From: CAWAND01 sp963727915
GTDB taxonomy: Bacteria > Chloroflexota > Anaerolineae > Anaerolineales > E44-bin32
Reading direction: 5' to 3'
NCBI GenBank assembly: GCA_963727915.1
Contig: CAVSID010000002.1
Location: forward strand, 310,001-374,000
Length of the DNA: 64,000 nucleotides
Shown here: piece by piece, positions 57,614 through 64,000 of the stretch
How positions within the stretch are numbered: the first letter of the stretch is position 1
Layout of the letters: each line of letters starts with the position of its first letter
Translations under genes and position numbers: made by a program
The notes under the pieces: generated by a model
What the model saw: only the letters and a program-made list of their open reading frames with translations
Told to the model about the DNA's origin: nothing
The model's database searches: none

Positions 57614-58477
57614 CTAGCCCAGCAGTTCAGCCACTTGTTCCGGATGCTCGGCCACAGCGACGCCTGCGCCCTCGAGAGCCTTGATCTTGTCCGACGCTAA
57701 GCCGCTCCCGCCTTCGACGATCGCTCCGGCGTGTCCCATCCGCTTCCCGGGTGGCGCGCTTCGCCCAGCGATGAAGCCCACTACCGGCTTTGTCATATGA
57801 TCGGCGATGAATTCGGCAGCCTTTTCTTCGTCCGTCCCGCCGATCTCGCCGATCATCACCACCTTCTCGGTGTAAGGATCGGCCTCGAACATCTTAAGCG
57901 TGTCGATGAATGACGTTCCATTGACGGGATCACCACCGATTCCGACACAAGTCGACGCGCCCAAGCCCTTGAGCTTGAGCGCGTACAGCACCTCGTAGGT
58001 CAGCGTCCCGGAACGGGAGACAACACCGATCGGCCCAGGGTCGGCGATGTGCCCGGGGATGATGCCGACTTTGGACTCGCCAGGCGTCAGCAGGCCGGGA
58101 CAGTTGGGGCCGATCAGACGCACGCTCTTTTGGTCGAGGTAGGTGCGGACACGCATCATGTCCTGGACGGGGATGCCTTCGGTGATCGCCACAATGAGGG
58201 GTACGTTAGCGTCTGCGGCCTCGAGGATCGAGTCGGCAGCAGTGCGCGCCGGTACGAAAATCACACTCGTATTGGCGCCCGTGGCCTCGACGGCGCGAGC
58301 CACAGTGTCGAATACGGGGACTTTGCCGTCTAAGACCCATTCCCCGCCCTTGCCGGGGGTCATGCCCGCCACGATTTTGGTGCCGTATTCCAACATCAAC
58401 TCGGCATGAAACAGCCCCTGGTGCCCGGTGATGCCCTGGACGATCAGGCGCGTGTTCTTGTCAATCAGGATGCTCAT
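57614..58477 (-). CDS. sucD: Succinyl-CoA ligase alpha subunit
   Basis: An intact 287-residue SucD. It has TRLIVQGITGHQGLFHAELM, AGMTPGKGGEWVLDGKVPVF, NTSVIFVPARTA, IGPNCPGLLTPGE, VSRSGTLTYE, GIGGDPVNGTSFID, and the phospho-histidine region GFIAGRSAPPGKRMGHAGAI. The enzyme couples succinyl-CoA and succinate with nucleotide triphosphate in the TCA cycle. Its ATG overlaps the sucC stop (4 bases). Confidence 0.97.
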   Translation of the reverse strand: MSILIDKNTRLIVQGITGHQGLFHAELMLEYGTKIVAGMTPGKGGEWVLDGKVPVFDTVARAVEATGANTSVIFVPARTAADSILEAADANVPLIVAITEGIPVQDMMRVRTYLDQKSVRLIGPNCPGLLTPGESKVGIIPGHIADPGPIGVVSRSGTLTYEVLYALKLKGLGASTCVGIGGDPVNGTSFIDTLKMFEADPYTEKVVMIGEIGGTDEEKAAEFIADHMTKPVVGFIAGRSAPPGKRMGHAGAIVEGGSGLASDKIKALEGAGVAVAEHPEQVAELLG

Positions 58478-59622
58478 TGAACCTTGATCTCCTTTGCCAC
58501 CTCGACGGCCTTCTGCGCCGCCTCGGCCAGGGAGGAAGCCGTCATCATGTCCGCATCCGAAAGCAGCTTGCGTCCTTCAGCTTCGTTGGTCCCAACCAGT
58601 CGGGTCACCATCGGAACCTTGCGCTCGATCTTGTCGATGGCCGCCAGTATCCCGCGCGCAACATCATCGCAGCGAGTGATGCCCCCGAAGATGTTCAACA
58701 GCACCGTGTCCACGTTCGGGTCGGACAGGATGATCTCCAACGCAGCCTCCACCTTGTCGGGGCCCGCGCCTCCGCCGATGTCCAGAAAGTTGGCCGGGGA
58801 ACCTCCAAACAGATGGATGACATCCATCGTGGCCATCGCCAAACCGGCGCCGTTGACCATGCAGCCGATGTTCCCATCCAGCTTCACATACGAGAGGCCG
58901 TACTTGCGCGCCTCCCGCTCCGCAGGGGCTTCGGCGTCGATATCTCGCATCTCGGCCAAATCCGGATGGCGGAAAAGGCCATTGTCGTCGACGATCATTT
59001 TGCCGTCCAATGCCAGCAGACCGCCCTTCTTGGTCACAACCAGGGGGTTGATCTCTGCCAGAGTAGCATCACATTCAACGTAGGCTTCGTAAAGCCCGGC
59101 GGCGATAGCGATGAAGTCACGCCACTGATCGCGCGGCAGCTCGATCCCGGTGGCCAAGTAGCGTGCCTGGTATTCCATCAGACCAAGCAAGGGGTCAACG
59201 TGCACCCTGAAGATCTTCTCGGGATCGGTGCGTGCCACCTCTTCGATATCCACGCCGCCTTCCGCAGAGGCCATTATCACGGGGCGTCGGCGAGCTCTGT
59301 CGTTGGTCACGCCGAGGTAGATCTCCGTAGTAATTTCAGCCGCCTCATCGACTAGGACCTTGCGCACGGGGAGGCCCTTGATCTGCTTACCGAGGATATC
59401 GGTCGCCGCCGCCTCGGCCTCCTCAGGAGAATTGACCAGGCGGATGCCACCAGCCTTGCCGCGGCCGCCTACTAGGACCTGCGATTTGATGACAACTCTG
59501 CCGCCCAATTCCTCGGCAGCTACTCTGGCCTCATGCGCCGAGCTGACCACGCGCCCTTTCGGTATGGCGATGCCGTGCTCGGCGAAGATCTGCTTAGATT
59601 GATACTCCTGAAGCTTCATCAA
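58474..59622 (-). CDS. sucC: Succinyl-CoA ligase beta subunit (ADP-forming type)
   Basis: An intact 382-residue SucC beginning MKLQEYQSKQIFAEHGIAIP (second ATG, 59619; the first at 59622 is also possible). ATP-grasp features include VVIKSQVLVGGRGKAGGIRL, AEINPLVVTKKGGLLALDGK, GNIGCMVNGAGLAMATMD, GGSPANFLDIGGGA and LLNIFGGITRCDDVA. It forms the heterodimer or tetramer with SucD. GGAGC precedes the start. Confidence 0.97.
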   Translation of the reverse strand: MMKLQEYQSKQIFAEHGIAIPKGRVVSSAHEARVAAEELGGRVVIKSQVLVGGRGKAGGIRLVNSPEEAEAAATDILGKQIKGLPVRKVLVDEAAEITTEIYLGVTNDRARRRPVIMASAEGGVDIEEVARTDPEKIFRVHVDPLLGLMEYQARYLATGIELPRDQWRDFIAIAAGLYEAYVECDATLAEINPLVVTKKGGLLALDGKMIVDDNGLFRHPDLAEMRDIDAEAPAEREARKYGLSYVKLDGNIGCMVNGAGLAMATMDVIHLFGGSPANFLDIGGGAGPDKVEAALEIILSDPNVDTVLLNIFGGITRCDDVARGILAAIDKIERKVPMVTRLVGTNEAEGRKLLSDADMMTASSLAEAAQKAVEVAKEIKVQ

Positions 59623-59864
59623 TGCTCCTTAAGTGGACGGTATAGCGTCTTCCTTTGGCGGATGAAATCGACGCCTCAATTCCCAAGACCGCACCAACGA
59701 AGCTGCTGCGGCTCGTCTGCTCGCTCTCGGCCTTCCACCCGCGCCCGGGGTGGATCCCCCCGCCCGCACACCGCAAGGCTGTTCCTCGCCCTTCAAAGCA
59801 TATCACCCGGCGACGGTTTAGCTTCAGAAGCCGGGCCCAGATCACCGGGGCCGCGGCCTACACA
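59623..59864. other. Gene-free stretch upstream of sucC
   Basis: These 242 bases hold no recognisable gene. On the minus strand a TATACC (about 59641) may be the -10 of sucCD. A GC-rich stretch near 59840-59860 follows the rluB stop and could form its terminator. Confidence 0.4.
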
Positions 59865-60605
59865 TCAGACAACCTCACCGTTCTGCCGGACAGTCAGACT
59901 GCCCTCCTGAAGTTCGGTGACTTCCACAGGCTTGAGGTGGCGCCAGCTCCCCTCCTTCAAGTTGCCCAACCTGAGGCTGCCCATCCTCACCCGGATCAGT
60001 TTGAGGACCCGGTAGCCGAACAGCTCCGCGATCCGGCGGATTTCCCTGTTCCTGCCCTCATGCATGACCACTCGAAGCCAGGGTCGGCCGTCGTCGGCCT
60101 CCAGGCTGACAAAGGCGGGACGCGTGCTTCCAAGACCAGGGACGTGATGTCCCTGGCGCCAGGCATTCAGGTCGGACTCGGCCGGAACGCGATCGAGGAG
60201 AACTCTGTATTCCTTTTCTCTTTCGAATTTCGGATGGGTCAGGTGATAGGTGAGTTCTCCGTCGTTGGTCAGCAGGACCAGGCCTTGACTTTCTGCATCC
60301 AGCCGTCCCACCGGGTAGACGCGTTCTTCGACGTCTACAAAGTCGAGAACCGTCGGAAGCCCACCTTGGGAAGTGCGTGATGACAGGACTCCCGGTGGCT
60401 TGTTGAGCGCCAAGTAGACCTGGCGTTGGCTGCCTCTGAGGTCTCGCCCGTCAAAGACCACCTTGTCCTTCTGTGGGTCCACGGACATCCCCAGTTCGGC
60501 TCGGACCCCATTGACGGTGACCCGCCCCGCCGAGATAAACGCTTCGCAATGCCGTCTGGATCCTACGCCGGCTTTCGCCATGAACTTCTGGAGCCGCTCA
60601 CTCAT
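59865..60605 (-). CDS. rluB: 23S rRNA pseudouridine synthase, RluB/RsuA family
   Basis: The start at 60605 gives MSERLQKFMAKAGVGSRRHC, the S4 RNA-binding domain, followed by VYLALNKPPGVLSSRT. The catalytic block VYPVGRLDAESQGLVLLTND includes the Asp of GRLD. ITTH-like and HEGRNREIRRIAELFGYRV are also present. 246 residues, intact. Its start overlaps the scpB stop by 8 bases. RluB and RsuA are close relatives; the scpB-rluB linkage favours RluB. Confidence 0.9.
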   Translation of the reverse strand: MSERLQKFMAKAGVGSRRHCEAFISAGRVTVNGVRAELGMSVDPQKDKVVFDGRDLRGSQRQVYLALNKPPGVLSSRTSQGGLPTVLDFVDVEERVYPVGRLDAESQGLVLLTNDGELTYHLTHPKFEREKEYRVLLDRVPAESDLNAWRQGHHVPGLGSTRPAFVSLEADDGRPWLRVVMHEGRNREIRRIAELFGYRVLKLIRVRMGSLRLGNLKEGSWRHLKPVEVTELQEGSLTVRQNGEVV

Positions 60606-61179
60606 CGACGGGCTCGGGTTCTGGCTCAGCGTCCGGGGGCGCCGTGAGATCAAGGGTTATGTCAGGGTCGAGCGGCGGGAGATCTTCCATCGAGTGCAGA
60701 CCGAAATAGTGCAGGAAATCCGGAGTCGTGGCATACAGAATAGGCCGGCCGGGCGCGTCGCTGCGGCCCACCTCTTCAATCAAGCCATACCGCAGAAGCG
60801 TGTGAAGAACCGTATCAGAATTTACGCCCCTGACATCGTCGATTTGAGGGCGGGTCGTCGGCTGTTGGTAGGCGATGACCGCCAGTACCTCAAGAGCGGC
60901 TTTGGTCAACCTGGCCGTCGTCTCGAGTTCCAGAAACCGTTCGATGTCCTTTGCGTGCTTAGGGGAGCTCGTCAGCTGGACGCGGCCGCGGTGCCTTTGG
61001 AGGCTTATGCCGCCCGCCTGATACCGATCAGCGAGAAGTTCCAAGCTGGCCTCGATTTCCTGAGGCGTTACATCGAGTGAGGCCGCCAGCTGGCTGACTT
61101 CGACGGGGCTTGGAGCGACGAAAAGCACCGCCTCTATCCGGGCGCCTACAGCTTGGAGATGAGCGGTGCGTCCGTCCAT
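60598..61179 (-). CDS. scpB: Segregation and condensation protein B
   Basis: An intact 193-residue ScpB with two winged helices: IEAVLFVAPSPVEVSQLAAS and LTKAALEVLAVIAYQQPTTR, then QIDDVRGVNSDTVLHTLL and GRPILYATTPDFLHYFGL. A long acidic tail (PDAEPEPEPVDE) ends it. ScpB binds SMC-ScpA in chromosome condensation. The usual scpA partner is not upstream; a plus-strand promoter and lipoprotein gene are. The start at 61179 (MDGRTAH) is preferred over 61230, which would overlap that promoter. Confidence 0.92.
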   Translation of the reverse strand: MDGRTAHLQAVGARIEAVLFVAPSPVEVSQLAASLDVTPQEIEASLELLADRYQAGGISLQRHRGRVQLTSSPKHAKDIERFLELETTARLTKAALEVLAVIAYQQPTTRPQIDDVRGVNSDTVLHTLLRYGLIEEVGRSDAPGRPILYATTPDFLHYFGLHSMEDLPPLDPDITLDLTAPPDAEPEPEPVDE

Positions 61180-61193
61180 GGGAACGCCCGTGC

Positions 61194-61199
61194 TATAAT
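61194..61199 (+). promoter_or_regulatory. -10 hexamer TATAAT for leaderless lipoprotein gene
   Basis: A perfect TATAAT ends 6 nt before the GTG at 61206, with no Shine-Dalgarno in between. Confidence 0.55.
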
Positions 61200-61205
61200 C
61201 TGCCG

Positions 61206-61820
61206 GTGAATTTTGGTCAGGAGCAGCCAATTTTGTCGAGTTCTAACCCTTCAACGGGCGGCAGGATTCGAGCCTATTTGTTCCTGTCGGGATTGATCCT
61301 GTCATCTGTCGCCTGCCAAGTAAACTTGGGCGGGCCCGAGCGGCCAGGGGCTCCCATCCAGGCATCCAGTCAAGACGCCAACTCGCTTCAACAGCAATGG
61401 ACCAGCGCCCTGGCCCTGGCCGGCGAACAGGGCGATGTCAGCCTGAAAATCGACGAAACCCAGTTGACTTCGTTTGTGGCCCTCAGATTTCAGCAGAGGC
61501 CCGATCTCGGCATCAAGAACCCTCAGGTCTTTCTCGGGCAGGGAGAGATTCAGCTGTTCGCCACATTGGACCGCGGCATCCTCCGTGCAACCCTGTTGAT
61601 AGCTATCGCGCCTAGAATAGATCCCGAAGGCAATCTCACGTTCGAAGTCACTTCGGCCGATTTCGGGCCCGTGCCCTTGCCGGATGGGCTCAAGAACAGC
61701 ATCTCATCCGCCATAACGGAAGCTTTTGCCGGGAGCCTGGGACCTTTAGCGACGGGGATAGACATAAAGACGGTCGAAATCTCGGACGGTCAAATGACTC
61801 TTGCTGGAAGGTTTCGATGA
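61206..61820 (+). CDS. Hypothetical lipoprotein
   Basis: A GTG start at 61206 lies 6 nt after TATAAT. The signal sequence AYLFLSGLILSSVACQVNLG has a lipobox (SSVAC). The mature 180 residues contain SLKIDETQLTSFVALRFQQR, FLGQGEIQLFATLDRGILRA and PDGLKNSISSAITEAFAGSL, probably a beta-rich lipid- or polymer-binding fold. No family recognised. It is followed 40 bases later by another lipoprotein gene. Confidence 0.75.
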   Translation: MNFGQEQPILSSSNPSTGGRIRAYLFLSGLILSSVACQVNLGGPERPGAPIQASSQDANSLQQQWTSALALAGEQGDVSLKIDETQLTSFVALRFQQRPDLGIKNPQVFLGQGEIQLFATLDRGILRATLLIAIAPRIDPEGNLTFEVTSADFGPVPLPDGLKNSISSAITEAFAGSLGPLATGIDIKTVEISDGQMTLAGRFR

Positions 61821-61860
61821 ACCACCTCAGCGATTATACCAGCCACCCAATGCCCCAGCA

Positions 61861-63460
61861 ATGAAACGCCGCCGCCCAGCCTGGATTCTTCTCATGATAC
61901 TGTCGTTCCTCGCGTCTGCTTGCGGCGGCCCAACTGCCACGGCGGGTACGATCGAAATCACGGTCCACGTTGACGGCCGAAACCAAACCCAGGCTGTTCC
62001 GGCTGGCTCAACCGCACAGCAGGCCCTGCAGGAAGCCGGCATCCAGCTGGGAGAGCTCGACCGGGTGGATCCTCCGGGGTACACAGTCGTCACCGATGGT
62101 ACCGAGATCAATGTCACACGCGTCGTGGAACGGTTCGAGATCGAGCAGGTCGTGGTCCCATTCGAGAGACAAACGCTGAAGAACGAGTCCCTGCCCTCAG
62201 GCGAGACCCGCCTGATCCAGGCAGGCGTGAACGGCAAGGAGGAGATCACCTACCGCGTTGTCGAAGAGGAAGGGGTCGAGGTCAGCCGCAACCCGGTGAA
62301 GCGCCAGATCATCGACCAGCCGCAACCGGAGATCGTCATGGTTGGCTCGCAGGCCTCCTACACACCCCTCCAGATTGCCGGCAAGCTCGCCTACCTTTCC
62401 GGCGGCAACGCCTGGATTATGGAATCCAACACGGGCAACCGGCGACCCCTGGTGGTCAGCGGAGATCTCGATGGCCGCGTGTTTCGGCTATCTCCGAGCG
62501 GACGCTGGCTTCTATTCAGCCGCCAGGCCGCAGATTCCTCGGGGGACATCAATAGCTTGTGGATCATTTCGACCACCGACCCGAATGCCGAGCCGATCGA
62601 CCTCGAGGTGCGAAATGTCGTCCACTTTGGCGACTGGGCGCCCGCATCAGATCCCCTGATGCTGGCCTATTCAACTGTTGAACCCAGCCCAGCAGCACCC
62701 GGCTGGCAGGCCAACAATGATCTGGAACTGCTCGTCATCGCATCTGATGGACGGGTGATCAAACGCACTACGCTCATCGGGGTCAACGCCGGAGGTCAAT
62801 ACGGGTGGTGGGGAACCGATTTCCAGTGGGCATCGGATGGTGTTCATCTGGCCTATGCACGTGCTGAAGGCGTGGGCCAGGTTGACATCCGCCAACCCTC
62901 TCTTGACCCGCTTCATGAAGAAGTCCCGTTCCAAACTCTTGGAGACTGGGCCTGGGTTCCAGGCATTGCTTGGGGCCAGGACAATCGGACGCTCTACATG
63001 GTGGACCATGGCGCGCCGTTGGGCATCGAGTCCCCGGCTGCCTCGCCGGTCTTCAACCTTGTGGTCCTGCCCGCCGAAGGTGGCGCTCCGCTTCCCCTCG
63101 CCGAGCGCACCGGCATGTTCTCTCTTCCGAACGTGTCGCCGGCAGAAGTCCTCGACACAGGGGAAGTCGCCTATTCGGTGGCGTATTATCAAGCCACCTC
63201 GCCTTTGGACAGCCGGGACAGCTCGTACAGGCTTATGCTGATCGACCGAGACGGGAGCAACCGTCAAGAGTCTGTTCCCCGCCGACGGCCAGCCCGGACT
63301 CAAGGGCGACGACATCCAACATCCGGCGGCCTGGTCGCCAGACGGATCCCGTCTGGCCATCCTTTATCAGGGCAACCTGTGGCTGGTGGACGTGACCACG
63401 TCGCAGAGCCAACAACTGACGGGCGACGGGCAGGCACGCGCCTACGATTGGAAACCATGA
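61861..63460 (+). CDS. Lipoprotein with ubiquitin-like, G5 and beta-propeller domains, frameshifted
   Basis: The signal peptide ends at SFLASACGG. Residues of about 25-85 (ITVHVDGRNQTQAVPAGSTA) match the DUF348/YabE ubiquitin-like fold, and residues 95-165 (VVPFERQTLKNESLPSGETR, TYRVVEEEGVEVSRN) a G5 domain, often linked to cell-wall N-acetylglucosamine binding. The rest has TolB/WD40-like repeats (VFRLSPSGRWLLFSRQAADS, FQWASDGVHLAYARAEG). An indel near 63265 shifts the frame; the last repeat, AAWSPDGSRLAILYQGNLWL, ends at 63460. About 530 residues, outside the membrane. Confidence 0.82.
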
Positions 63461-63540
63461 AAGCCGGCGGCGTCAAATCATCTGGTTCTATTCTGGGGAG
63501 CAGCGTCGGCAAACCGCTCGTCCATGAGGAGGACAACTAA

Positions 63541-64000
63541 GTGCGCATTCTCGTGACCGGCGGCGCCGGTTTTGTCGGCTCGCACCTTTGCGATCGACTT
63601 GTTGCCGAGGGGCACCAGGTGGTCGTGATCGACAACCTCATAACCGGCAACATCCAGAACATCGCCCACCTCGCTGGACGCGATGATTTCCAATTCATCC
63701 GGCACGACGTGTCGAACTTCATCTACGTGCCCGGGAAGCTCGACGCTGTGATGCACCTCGCCTCGCCGGCCAGCCCCAATCCTGCCTCACCCTTTGGCTA
63801 TCCGCAGCTCCCTATCCAGACACTGAAGGTTGGCGGACTCGGGACCCACAACGCTCTGGGGGTGGCACGGGTCAACGAGGCGCGGTTCCTGCTCGCCTCG
63901 ACATCCGAAGTCTATGGAGATCCCCAGGTCCACCCGCAGAGGGAAGATTACTGGGGACACGTCGATCCGATTGGACCGCGCTCGGTCTACGACGAAGCCA
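63541..64000 (+). CDS. NAD-dependent epimerase, UDP-glucuronate decarboxylase (UDP-xylose synthase)-like, partial
   Basis: A GTG start follows GAGGAGGA by 6 bases. The reading frame runs off the right edge. It starts RILVTGGAGFVGSHLCDRLV (Rossmann GxxGxxG), then VVVIDNLITGNIQNI, VMHLASPASP, PIQTLKVGGLGTHNALGVAR and LLASTSEVYGDPQVHPQRED. The catalytic Tyr is in GPRSVYDEA, the last codons seen. This pattern is typical of bacterial UDP-glucuronate decarboxylases. 153 codons visible. Confidence 0.9.
   Translation, partial: MRILVTGGAGFVGSHLCDRLVAEGHQVVVIDNLITGNIQNIAHLAGRDDFQFIRHDVSNFIYVPGKLDAVMHLASPASPNPASPFGYPQLPIQTLKVGGLGTHNALGVARVNEARFLLASTSEVYGDPQVHPQREDYWGHVDPIGPRSVYDEA

Noticed and set aside
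1..64000. CRISPR array, prophage or insertion sequence
   Set aside because: No regularly spaced repeats, no transposase, and no phage structural genes were seen; only one isolated tyrosine recombinase.

Overview
The window is a high-GC bacterial chromosome segment. Gene content points to Chloroflexota (Anaerolineae or Dehalococcoidia type): a GH3 lipoprotein-like enzyme with a Pro/Thr-rich linker, an FHA/Ser-Thr kinase pair, TrmFO, SelB, an SPFH protein with a poly-Gly linker, UDP-xylose-synthase-like epimerase, and many genes with a Pribnow box only 6-9 nt before the start codon. The taxon is an inference from family memory and was not searched. Many conserved genes (fmt, recJ, hflX, plsX, rsmD, an MFS exporter, a FAD/Fe-S dehydrogenase) are split by single-base frameshifts while others (a 1709-codon TPR gene, a 1139-codon fusion gene) are intact. 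This looks like uneven assembly indel error rather than mass gene decay. Such genes are given here as one feature spanning all fragments.

Layout. 0-4.4 kb: end of selB, then amidohydrolase, histidine phosphatase and fmt on the minus strand. 4.5-10.8 kb: small membrane protein, recJ, glycosyltransferase, AAA+ ATPase, PLP enzyme, CoA-transferase subunit. 10.8-18.2 kb: GH3 protein, Ser/Thr kinase divergent from an FHA-winged-helix regulator, ssrA (tmRNA) beside smpB, an HD-GYP response regulator. 18.4-31.1 kb: dehydrogenase, tyrosine recombinase, MFS exporter, FAD/Fe-S dehydrogenase, hflX, dienelactone hydrolase, aminotransferase, M28 peptidase, trmFO. 31-47 kb: the sigma-54 cluster described below. 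47-53 kb: LCP-like protein, amino-acid ABC transporter parts, tRNA-Leu, plsX-fabF, NERD-like protein. 53-64 kb: SPFH operon, NUDIX, rsmD, UroD-like, TPR, sucCD, rluB, scpB, two lipoproteins, start of a UDP-glucuronate decarboxylase-like gene.

The notable system is at 31.1-47.1 kb. One reading frame encodes a complete sigma-54 (RpoN) joined to PAS/PAS/histidine-kinase domains. The next gene overlaps it by 4 bases and encodes an NtrC-type activator with receiver and AAA+ (GAFTGA) domains but no DNA-binding domain. A consensus -24/-12 promoter follows and heads an operon for a small two-helix membrane protein, a giant TPR protein and a caspase/gingipain-like (clan CD) peptidase. A second -24/-12 promoter heads an operon for an unrecognised protein, a divergent FtsZ, and two small proteins. 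A weaker -24/-12 site precedes the sigma-54/kinase gene itself. At both operon promoters a perfect inverted repeat with a 9-nt loop spans the predicted transcription start and buries the ribosome-binding site, an arrangement that could silence read-through mRNA while leaving sigma-54-initiated mRNA translatable. I propose a self-contained regulon in which the sigma factor carries its own sensor kinase, the activator works from solution, and the output is a TPR scaffold, a protease and a tubulin-family polymer.
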